Origin: Phorcus lineatus
Lineage: Eukaryota; Mollusca; Gastropoda; Trochida; Trochidae
Direction: 5' to 3'
Assembly: GCA_921293015.1 (NCBI GenBank)
Contig: OV121091.1
Location: 10,383,755 to 10,447,754 of the forward strand
Length of the DNA: 64,000 bases
Positions 24,002 to 35,700 of the stretch are shown here, one piece after another. Position 1 is the first letter of the stretch, and every line of letters begins with the position of its first letter. The notes below the pieces were generated by a model, which saw only the letters and a list, made by a program, of their open reading frames with translations, did no database searches and was not told where the DNA came from. The position numbers and the translations under genes were made by a program.

Positions 24002-24237
24002 ACAGTTTTGTGGAGCCTTGCTTTGAGCTATAGTTTATGGTTTCTAAGGTGACTGTCAAAATCGTTTTGTTTGAAAATAACATATGCCTTGTACACAGGT
24101 TTTGTCGTCAGGATATCGTGAACTAATTTTGACACGATTTCCGCCAATAATTTTGTATAAATATCTGATATGTGCATATAGACAATTACCTGGTAGAAAA
24201 AAAGGGTTTGACCCTTAACTTCTTTTGAGTAGTATAC

Positions 24238-27200
24238 TATGTAAAAATTAATTAATTTTATTACTTATACCGTGATATCGCATGGATACCCATAATTACT
24301 GCCGTTAAGCAGAAACAAAAGCCTTTCAAAATTAACAATGGAGAAAATGTTCCACCTTTTGAAATGAGAGATCTTTGTATCTAGCTATGTAGTATGAATA
24401 TGTTATCTGATGTTGTGTATCCCTCCCTAAAATTCCGCTTGACCCACGTATATTTTATCCATGACCTCGGCCCATTTAACTGGTTTTTTGTTTACAACTT
24501 TGTTTAGGTAATTTCTTGCCAAACATGCCATGACGGTTGTTCCACAGCAGGTATAAGTGTCATTCGGATCACCTTGTTTAAAGATCGCTACTGACCAAGA
24601 TTCGGGAAATTGTGCAATGTAGATAATTATATGTTAAAAATGAGTTCAGGATAAGAAGTAAAATATGAGATGAATGTTTTTAAAAAGTCTTGGATGGCGT
24701 TATTTATACTTGGATTACATTTAAGATGTTGTATGCTATTTCAGATATCTTCTCTAACAATAGGGACATCCGATATGCTAATAACAGTATCTGACACGGC
24801 AGGATCCTGATTTCGTTCATAAAAACTTATCCAATTGAATCTTTAGGAACTTGACCGAGACTATTGAATTTAATACGTGCAGTAAAAAAATTAAGTTCTT
24901 TTGAATTTTGAATCATAAATTCGTTGAATCATGAAAATAAAACGAAAGGTGAATGATCAGTACCAAGCCAAACCAAAAGACATTTATATGTTTACCAAAA
25001 AGTGTCAAAGATCGTCGGTTCCTCACCATGAGCGGGTCCTTCCGGTTCCACAATGTTCGAAAGAATTACATGTGCATTTCAAAATAAGGCCCTTTTGCAC
25101 TTGATATTCTTGTGAATGCGTACACTAAGATTTCCGCCCCAATGACACACCATATAATGATTTCCGAATGCGTGGTCCGAAATGGCGAAATTTCCTTCTT
25201 ATTATTATATAAACAACCTTTTAAGGTTAAACAAATCAGTAGTCTGCAAAACGAAAGAAAGAAAAAAAAGTCTATAAATACACCTCAAATAAGAAAATAT
25301 GACTGGATACAAATCAAACAAATATAAATTATGTTAATTAAGTATCATTCACGTGCAAATATGAATATTTGAACGACTGGTAAAAAAACCCGAATATTTG
25401 ATATAATATACATATTAGCGTGACGTTTAGATAACTAGACAACCGGTATAACCTCTACTTGACCTCTAGTGCTGGGTTTATATTGTAATATTTCCTTAAT
25501 TCATGTGCATTTCAACCATTAAGAGTTTCCTGTTTCACCAGACCAACAACAAGGGAGTACCCAAAGCATTGTGTAGTGTTGGAGTCTTATCGTAACAAGT
25601 ACAAGTGAACTGACTGTTATAGGGCGAGTACACAGAGACTTCATTATTTATCCAAACAGTAGTAACGCAAGTCTCTCTTTCCATGTAACCGCTGATCGAT
25701 ACGAGATAGCCATATTTCTCGCAGATTGCGGGGGAAATTGTAACACAGACACGGTCCTTATATACATCTAATCAAATTGCTTTTATTACATGTCCGCCTG
25801 TTCCTGACGTATAAGATATATGTGCGGACCGCACCGGTGAATTGACTCTAGTCGTGTCAATGTTCCAGGAGCATACTTTGAAACAACAGCGCTGATTGCA
25901 ATACTGACTTGATTGCAACCGATTAAGATTCTGTATATTTTCTGTAGACGGAGCATGTCCCACTTGTAACAGAAGTGACCTGAGAAATCAATCTAGCTGT
26001 AATATGATACGTCCCGAAGTCCGTTATTGACGAATCATTGCATCTAGTTTTAACTAGATTACCTGAGAAATATGATTTAAGCAGTCTCTGTGGGAAAAGA
26101 ATAGTATACCCATGATTGCAAACCTGAATTTTGTTTTCAGGTATTATATTCTGGTAAATGAGCAGTGGATGATATTAACTTGTGTGATCACACTTTCAAC
26201 ATAGATTACTAACTCAAAGCTTCACCCAAATGATTGCCATTCTATAAAGAAATATTTCAAAATTTAGAAATTTCTCATCTCCCTGAGAATGTAACTGGAG
26301 CTCAATTTTAATTGAGCCTGTGCGACGTCATCTTTCATATTTTCATTACTTGCAGCTCATGGGTTAATAATAATCTTAATTAAGTTCCTTATTTGTCATA
26401 CAATTGGGAACATTTAGTGTCGTTTTCGCGAGATCACTTAACTTTTCCTTTTTTAAAAAAAAAAATCGTGATACAGCCCCTTCAAAGCTTTTGGTCAGAT
26501 GTTTAAATTTTCCTTAAATTCAGCGAATCTTTCCGCAAGATCTTCTATGTTTGGGTGTTCTACTAACCATCATATTTCCTGGAAGGTCTTGTCTAGCTGT
26601 CCGTAAACAGTTTCATCACTCTCAGATAAACCCAGCGTAGGAGTAAGTGTATTCAAAGGAAACCCATTCGGATTTCTCTTTCGTCATATGTCCGGCAAGA
26701 TCGCCAGGTCAACAGGGCGGGGAAACGTTTACAAGAGTCGCTACAGTATTCACGATGAGAAACGGAGGCCAATGATGCATAAACGTTTATTTGAAACACT
26801 CTTAGGCTAAAATGACATACAGTGGTATGCTAGGAATTGGTTTAGATTCTGACATGTTGTAATCTATAAGGGAAATGTTTGTTTTCCGGCCTTGCATGAA
26901 TAATTGATGTTGGAGTCCCAATTTAACAGCAAAGATGGCTTCAATGAAGATTGTTTTAAACAATCAGTCATGGTCATAAATATTTAGACATCTTGTTTTA
27001 AGGATTTGAATAACTTTATCAATTAACGTTAATTCTAACGCCTCTTAAATGATAAAATGGCATTTGAAAGTATTTCACTGTATGTTCAGGTTAAAATGTT
27101 TGTTCTTAAAAAGACTAACCCTTCTTAACATCAGCCGTGACCATCATAAATCCCCAGTAGAATAATAGAAGCTAAAGATTGTGTCAAAAGTGGTAACATA

Positions 27201-27391
27201 TAGTACCAACAGGTTGCCTTATTTGCACTGAACATCTTGTCTTCACAGATCTTTTCTAAAACATCAAAACAGCTTCTGAAAAGCCAATCAAAGAAGCCCA
27301 CTTTAAGAGACAGAATCAGAAGGTGACCAACACCATCTGAATTCTTCTCTCATAAATAACTTGAACATAATCATATATATAAAAATGTCAC
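24238..27391. other. Intergenic, no gene recognised
   Basis: AT-rich with only short frames. The one structure noted is the perfect 8-bp dyad GCTCAATTTTAATTGAGC near 26300. Confidence 0.5.
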
Positions 27392-28961
27392 TTTATTTTT
27401 TTTACATAAGTAAATGGTACATCCAGGAAATAATGGGCACTCATATAATCACTGGCTGAAAGTTGAATCTTGCTAACAACCTAACCAACCACCAACTAAT
27501 GGCCACTTTAGTATTCATCCAAATTCAAGAAATTTTCTGATGATTATCATCTGGCATCATCTTTTAACAGACCAAAATAAAATACAACGCCAGAGATGAA
27601 CAAATATTTTCAGCAATGAAATTTGCAAAATTCATGATGATCAAAACTCCCAGCATAAACAAGCCTACTGTTACAAGCTACTTGGGCAGTATTTGAGTGT
27701 CACCAGCTTTGGGAAAAGCATTTTGATTGTTAGCAAGAACAATGGTGGCAGGTTCTGTGACAGGACTCTGCAAGCATTAACTGGATAATTTGAGGACGAT
27801 CAAAAAGCATTTCTTCCTCTTCACAACAGTAACATTAGAGTCAAGTTATATACAGATGATAATGTTTATGTACAGTCAACAACAGCATGAATGTTTCTTT
27901 CACTCAAAATAACAATATCCGATATACATCTAACAATAATAAAGGTTAATGCATGACAAGTCTACATTGGGATGTTAGTTTCATGTAGCAATCTGGTATA
28001 AGGTGTGCGTAACAAATGTGTTAACAAAATAGTCATGTTAAATGACCCAAAAAATAGGGAAAATTTCCACCATTAAAAATCACAATATGGGTAGTAAATT
28101 ACAATCTTTTTACAGGAGAGTGGACAGACTTTTTTGCGGTAAAAAGACAGCAAAAGTAATGGATAAGAGAAAATACAAATATTGATTTGTAAAAAAAAAT
28201 AGCTAGAATCAGTTAACCTTTAACACAGCATTTGAAACTCTACAACCAAAAGCATATCTAGGCAACTCGAAAAAGACGAGCTATCAAAAGAATCCAATCT
28301 TCGAAAACTAAAACTATTGGCTTCTAAGGGCCTAGAAGAAAGCAACGGTTTCTTTATTAGCCAAATGAGTAAATGATAATGATGCTTCCTTACAGGGGCT
28401 TTCAACAATGGCGAGATGGTTGATGAAAATAGAAAATGCAAACAGGTTCGCCGGTGTAATTCACAGCTCGAAATGACCTGAATATTTGGAAACACCTACA
28501 CAAGGCATGAAGGATGAATTTGAAGTAAACCAGCTGAGACTGATATGAATGATAGATGATTACCTTCACCATAACTCAAGCCCTCAACTACATGCAAGGC
28601 AAGGCGGTACATGTCATTGGTTTAGAAGTCTCCCAGTAGCTCCCTTCATACCATGCAAATAACAAGACAACATCTGTTGTGCGACAAACAAGGATTTCTT
28701 TCTCTGTAACCACGTTTACATGCAATAAAACCCTGGTCAAATCAAATGTAATAATTCTGGGCAATAAATTATGAGAACCACTTTTTAAGTATATATGGCT
28801 GAAATGTATTCTTTTCTTCTGTTGTCAATACAACACCTGTCACCTCTATCAAGTGTCTAAAGAGGTTTGATCCTCAACAGGATTGTTATTTTTTTGTTGA
28901 CATTTATCCATCTAAAGCAGAATTCAAATCACGAGTAGCACTAGGCATGAAAATCAGAATC
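27392..28961 (-). other. Probable 3' UTR of the CNC-bZIP gene
   Basis: Follows the TGA at 28962-28964. The plus strand has TTTATT at 27392-27397, which is AATAAA on the coding strand. Other hexamers nearer the stop (for example about 28348) could be used instead. Confidence 0.4.
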
Positions 28962-29780
28962 TCAGTCAAAATGGGTTTCATTTTTCCTTTTCTTTCCATT
29001 CATTTGTTGATCATCTGCGGTAATGTTTCGGGGAACAAGAAAGACGTTACCATCACTGGACTGTTGAAGAGAATATTCCTCGGGGTCGTAAGGGTGGCCA
29101 TGTTCGTCGCGGAGGGAGTGAAAAATCTCTTGGTACATGTGGCTAAATTTCTCCTTCATCTCACGGGTCTGTTTATCGATCTGTCGACGCTCTTGCAGCA
29201 GGCGATCCTTCATCTCTTGGAGGTTGTTCATCTCCTCTTCCAGCGTCACAACCACATCTAACTTCCTCTTGCGGCAGTTCTGGGCAGCCACTTTATTTTT
29301 CCCTCTCCTCCGTATGTCTCGGATGAGTTGTATTTGTGGCTCTGTCAGTTTGTACTTGGTGATCATCTCGTTGAACTCTTCCACTGGACTTTCAATAATC
29401 TGGTCCACAGTGAAAGGGATTTTCAGCTCCTGTGCACGTTTGATGTCTCGTGTGTGAGGGCCTTTTAACTTGGACTTGTCGTTCTTCACGCTTGTCTTGA
29501 TTTCCTTTGGTGATGCACCGGGTTTGAGAGGGTATGTGTGATTGTGGTTGATGTGGTTGTTTCCTCCGTGCGGTTTGTTGATGTCTGTGTCATTGGACGA
29601 TGTGGAGTAGTTAGTCTGAGAGGAGTCACTGTGGCTGTAACTGCAGGATGAGTAGCCGTAGTGGTATTCTTCGGGGTCGTACTTGGAAGCCTTTGAGTAG
29701 GAGGGGCTCCCGTAGTCACTGCCACCTGTAGCACCCTCTAGACCGTCATAAGGGGACATAGCACTGGAGTCACTTAACTC
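28962..29780 (-). CDS. NFE2L1: CNC-bZIP exon 9: CNC domain, bZIP, Neh3
   Basis: 272 codons and TGA. Contains a Tyr/Ser-rich stretch ([12 protein letters not shown]), the CNC helix bundle ([20 protein letters not shown]), the basic region, a zipper with regular hydrophobic spacing, and the C-terminal [15 protein letters not shown]. The basic region retains the NxxAAxxCR core (NKVAAQNCR). Confidence 0.97.
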   Translation of the reverse strand, partial: ELSDSSAMSPYDGLEGATGGSDYGSPSYSKASKYDPEEYHYGYSSCSYSHSDSSQTNYSTSSNDTDINKPHGGNNHINHNHTYPLKPGASPKEIKTSVKNDKSKLKGPHTRDIKRAQELKIPFTVDQIIESPVEEFNEMITKYKLTEPQIQLIRDIRRRGKNKVAAQNCRKRKLDVVVTLEEEMNNLQEMKDRLLQERRQIDKQTREMKEKFSHMYQEIFHSLRDEHGHPYDPEEYSLQQSSDGNVFLVPRNITADDQQMNGKKRKNETHFD

Positions 29781-32700
29781 CTGAAATAGTAAAAAAGTAT
29801 GAATAAAGTTGTTAGCTTGTGTTCATTTCATATTATCTTCAAAAACTACGAAATACAAACCTTAAACCTCTTAAATTTGTATTTTGACACTTGGACACAG
29901 TAAGGCAGGTAACAAACATAACTCAGATGTCAGCATGTCAATCCTTTCCTCATATAGAGTACATCATTAAATGGAACTTCTAAGAAGTGCAATGATCATA
30001 CACACATCAGTGGATACATTAATTTCTCATCAAGTAAAGAATATGAAGGGTGAAGTTAAAATGAAACATGAAGATGCTAGTACTGTACCTGGAGAGGAGA
30101 GGCACTTCCCATGGACATGGCAGAGTCACTGCTAGCCTCATCAAGCATCTGCATGGTTTGGAGGCCTGTAAACATATCATAATGTTAAACCAACCATCTA
30201 CAATGTCGATGATCCCTTAACCTCAGGTTCAACAACATAAAGAATACCTTATCTTTGCTAATGGTCAATCCTGAATGGTTTCCTTTGAAAGATATGTGTT
30301 TTTCATAATTGGTAACTCAAAAGTGTTAGTAAGCACTCAATTCAACAGATACAGTGCTACTACAATTGGAAAATGAAATGAATTTATGGAACATAACAGA
30401 CCTTTTCATCCAATATAACCTCTTGTTAAAGTTGAATTTAAATATTTTGAAAAATCTGTTCCAATTAGAAGCAAAGGCTAGTGCAATGGAAAAAGTTGAT
30501 GCCAAAGTATATTTTTTTAAATAAGCAAAATGAAATATTTTAGTTTTTGACAAAACAGGAGAATGTGAAAGATCAAATGATTTCATTCTCCCCATGTCAT
30601 CCACTTTGTTTATTTGTCAGAGAGGAAAACAGCAACAGGATGTATTCATTTATCATAAAGGCTTTGTGGCTTTGAGAGAAGTGCATCCAAAGACTGTGTC
30701 AAAAACAAATTTCATCCACTATTTTTAAGTTACCATAACATAAATTGTTTGCAACTACAAATATACTCACCCTCTTTTCAGAGACAGGCAAAAAGTCCTA
30801 ATGAGTATACTCATTGAAGTATTAGTAAATAGACATGAAATATATATCTTACCTTCATGGATAGCCCTGTCAAGTTCATCTATCTGAGGGAGAATATCAC
30901 CGTTATCACTGAGAGGGTCGGTTTGGTTAGACGTGACGTTAGAGAAGAGGATATCACCGGCAGCCCAGTCTGTGCTGGTCAAAGATGAGTTGAAGTCTGG
31001 GGTGGGGGACAGGAAACCTGAACACAACAGCCATATGTTACATTCTTTCAGCGGTTTCTATTTCAAACATTTTGGAAAAGAAACAAAAACAAGAGGATTC
31101 AAATTGGACTGTAAGAAGAGTAATAAGTACAATTTAATTAACTATTAATGTATGTTACAGAGAGGTTTCAAAATCGGACAATGTCATAAATAACATTGCA
31201 TGTTTACAGGTGCAAATCACCAAAATACTTCCACCAAAAAAACTTGTGCATCAGAGAAAGTTAGTTCCGTAAATCATTATTCAAAAGTTTCAGCAATTCA
31301 ATTCTGATCCTGACTACTTCACTTTTATCAACAAATTACGTCAAATTAAGTTGACAATCGACGTTTTCCCCACACTTTGAAGCAGAAAAACTTCAATCCT
31401 ACCTGTGTTGTTGATGGATGACATGTTTGTAGTGTTGACGGCTGACATGGACATGTTTGCTACAGGGGCAGGCATTGTAGCGTTCTGCAGTAACACGTTT
31501 CCGCTGACACACGGACTGGCTAGTGGCTGTGAAGTCACCGTGTTGGTGGTGTTCACCTCAGAGTTCATGCTCAGCATGCCGGACACATTGCTCTGGACAT
31601 TGTTCATGTTGGTGATGTTCATCTGTGCTGCAGTGTTCATGTTGTACTGGGAGTTATCCATCACCGGAAGCTGAGAGTTGTTCAGGTTGGCCAACTCGGA
31701 GCTGTTCAGTCCTGCCAGGTCCAGCAATGTGTCCAATTCGTTCCACTGCTGTTCATAGCTGTCCTGTCGACCCATGTGATGGCTTGTGGCAGCGTGCTGC
31801 TAGAGAGGACAAAAGCCATATGTATATGAAACCATTGAAGCAGGATTCAAGTTAAGTGGGTAACACGTTTTTAACATAAGACCACTACTGAAAAAATAGG
31901 AAACATTTGTGTCATTCATATTCAAAGATAATAATGTCAAATTCATGAAACTAAGACAATTTTTTTAAAAATCATCACAAACTAACTAATGGAATAAGAG
32001 ATCAATGCATACTTCTTGAATCAAAGTGTATGGATAGATGAAGAGCATCTCACACTACTGTGGCCAGTGAACAGGATATACGAAATATACAAACTCTCAA
32101 CTGGCAGGCATACACCTCATGTGTCAAGTGATCCAACATCCTTGACTATAATTTGATACAACTCATTCGTGGGAATGATGTGTTATTCATTTCCAGTGTA
32201 CCACTATAATATCCATAACAGTCCCTTCTCAACAAATAAATCATTCCAAATTTCAAGACTGTAAGCAAAAGTTTTAATTAGTTACAGAAGGTTTATGAAT
32301 TCATGGATGTTATTATTGGTTTTTGTTCTCACTGCTAGGAGGCCTGCATTCTTTGACAAAGAAACCAATATCCTGCTTTTATCAAAACATCAGTCATCAT
32401 AGCTTCATCTATCTAACTGTTTAATCTCTTAAAGAAAATATTAAAGGAAAGTGAAAACCATGGCACAAATTTCAGCATCCAATAAGGATTCTTATCAAAC
32501 ATCAATTTTTTTATACTGGTCAAAATTGATCATTTTGACGTATGTCATAAAACTCTGAAGCAATGGAAGATTCCAAGATAAAGCCCACATTTTACAGACC
32601 AGGGCCTGGATTTTCAAAGCTCTCTTAATCGTATGCCAATGTTAATATATGGTCCTTGCGACTATCTTAGCACTAAGTAAGCTTAGAAAACACAGTTCCT

Positions 32701-35700
32701 GATCCTGATCTATGTGTGGAGTGTTTACAGGCTAGAAGAGGAAATGGGGGAGTTCGAGATAGTAGCTACCTGCACAGATTGGTTGTTGTAAGTGTCAGGC
32801 TGGATAAGGAAGTTGTCAATGCCAGGCACTGTAGGACTCAGGTGAGGCTGGGGAGGCAGGGATAGGGGAGGACCAGTGTCCGGCACTGGGGTGAACTCGG
32901 AGTTGACGAAACCACCTGTCTCCGTTTTCAAGATATCCAAAGCCTCTTCCAGTGTGAGATCATTCTGAAATGTCATATTCTATCCTTATGAATGTTCTTT
33001 TCACAAATTTATTGAAAATTAGTTTGGCTTTCTACAAGACAAATGTACGATCCTAAATGAGAATAACTTGTCAATCACTATTAATTTTATAAATTACATG
33101 TTTCGCCTAATGTTTAAGATTTTGTCGTAACTGTTAAATGGCATATATGTCTATTTCTATCATTTGATAATGCAGACTTTATTCACTCCGTTTATATGAC
33201 AAACATACAGACTAACAACACTTATAATAAAAAGGATATGACTTTAAAACCATCCAGTACTTCTACTGAGGTTTTCTATGAAGATGAACTCACAATGAGA
33301 GGCTGTGTAACATCGGTAGGTTGAGTAAGCAGACCGTTTCCGTGGAGAGGTATCCACTCACCTAAAACAAAGAAATAGTAACATTCACAAGATAACCAAA
33401 ATACTTTATGGCGTTTACCCAAATATACTGTATCTCCTTATTCATATCAATATATTTTTGTAAATCTTAGCTATACTTCTGTGTTATTTTTCATATGTAT
33501 GTATGTTATTTATAGATATTATCAAGACTTTTTAGTACAAGAGAAGAGTAGTTTTTTAAAAACTTTGCTGCCTCTAAGACTTTAAAATATCCAATCACCT
33601 AAGAACTGAAATAAAACACAAACAACATATTTGGATATCAATGGTTAAATATTAAAAAGCACAGTTGCAATTCTCTTATGTGAAATTTACCGTAATGTAA
33701 AGTTGATTTATTTCAACTATAACCATTTTAATCTTCACGAGACTCAATTCTGCCTTACCAGTTTCTCCATCCTGTGTAAAATTCTGTTCGATCCACTGCT
33801 GGCTCTGCAAGCGTTTTGTCTCTTCTGCTTTCTGTCTCTGAAGCTCTAATTCTTTTTGCTGAGAATCGACAAAGATTCATAGTGTATAATGTGATAAAGT
33901 TGATGAAGATTACAGTTAAAGTTTACCAAAGCATTTCAATACATCGTGATAACTTGTGTTCCTGCAATAGTATATTGAATTGATGGAACTTTCCAACAAA
34001 GGAACTTTTTAACTAAATTCAATCATGTCAATAAAAATGAGTTTTCAAACATCAGTACTTATGAATTTTGTTAAGCCAATGAGAAGCTCCACTTCCTAAT
34101 TTGAATTTAAATGCATCTCCAAAAGAAAACCGTATGGCTTTGAGCAATAATTGAGTGCCATTACTCAGCTGCTAACATCTCTCTTCCAATCAATTTTCTG
34201 ACAAAATATTAGAAATTCATTTAAAACATTTCTAATTTTGCATTTTTGTAGGAAAAGTATCTTTGCAATTGAAATAAAAGGTATTTGTAAACAAGTATGA
34301 TTTCTTGGCCACATGGCCTTAGAAGTTGTGACAGATACTTTGAAATTTATCTCAAGTTTGTTTGTCAGTTACCTTTTCTCTTTTCTTCTGAAGTTCCAGT
34401 TCTCTATCTCTTTCAAGCTCTCGGCGCAAATTGGCGTCAAATGCATCTTTGCCCACACCCAAATCAATGTCCTGTCTCCACAAGACCTCTATCAAATCCA
34501 AGTCCTGCAATCACAAAATAAATGTTTAGCAAATACATAAATTTCATATTGTGTATTTAGTATACAAAGTGGTAATACACTTGCATAAATATTGCAAACT
34601 AAACATTCTTTCGTGAGCTTGTTAATTGTTGAAATGAACATTAAATCCACCAATGGTAATTTCTCACAGCTGTTTGAATGAAATGAATCATTACATACTT
34701 TTCATGATTCTAATTCTAATATAGGTAAAAATATTTATCATAAGGCAAGGACATACAAATCTTTAATAAAATTCACATTTAACACTTCAAAACGTATCTT
34801 TTTAAAAATTAACTTGCGCAACTGAAACTAAATCATAGGGTTTCATCAGAAAAAACTCTACTTTCCATCAATTCACGGTAAGGCAACTGCCTATAGAAGT
34901 TGATGAGAGAAGAGCGATTACACATCCTGCTTGAGAAGAGACGACACAACATATGAAATTAACTATTGACAACAACACCGGATAACTTCGCTCCTCCCTA
35001 GTATGACTGGTTCTGTTCCTTGTCTTGTGACAACCAATTAATTAACGCTAGCTCTGAGTACATGTGTACTGTCAGTGACTGTCATATGAAGTTTTGGCAT
35101 GTGATGGCATGATCTAGAAACAGTACATGTTTTCCTGGGACCAACATCATATCACTAATTTTAGATCTTTGGAAACTACATGTATGTAACTTTCAGTTTG
35201 ATTTGTGTGAGAAGACGCAGCCTTCAAAACAATGGTTTACAAACATAAAATTTTATATTAATTTTATTTTAGAGCTTTGTGGAATTGTAGATGAATTTCA
35301 GAGCTGTGACTCATAGTTTATGCATTGAAAAAATAGTCAATAATATATCCAAATACCATCTATATCTTGTGATTCAACTTATCAAGAAAGAATACACATA
35401 TTCTGTAAGAATATTTACATAAATATATTAACATAATATTAATTCATTTATAGAGCGCCTTCTATCCACCATCTAGATGCTGCGAGGCAATGGCAAGTAC
35501 TTGAGAGAAGAAAAGTAAAATTAAGATACATCTAGATGACTGATTAGATAAGTATTAACCAAGTTAACATGAAACATAAAAAAATACCTTTAAAATTCAA
35601 GCCATAACTTCAAACTTACAATGGCATATATATCAAAACGTTTGTGCCAATCACATTTCCTAGCACTGGTGCATTCTAGTGCGTCTTTCATAATATTTAT

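Larger units (their letters stand above)
22380..24237 (-). mobile_element. Decayed Tc1-like transposon with nested element
   Basis: The left end has CTCAAAAGAAGTAAAGGGTC. The right end, reverse-complemented, has CTCAAAAGAAGTTAAGGGTC, so the termini are inverted repeats with one or two mismatches. TATA precedes each end, consistent with TA targeting. The element carries a transposase frame on the minus strand and a second inverted-repeat element at 22.5-22.9 kb, between the transposase and the left end. Confidence 0.8.

Noticed and set aside
28220..28495. 91-codon minus-strand frame as an extra exon
   Set aside because: It lies after the CNC-bZIP stop codon in the probable 3' UTR and has no recognisable content or splice link.
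28947..29457. Open frames of about 105 codons on the plus strand
   Set aside because: They are antisense to the strongly conserved CNC-bZIP coding exon and show no domain of their own.
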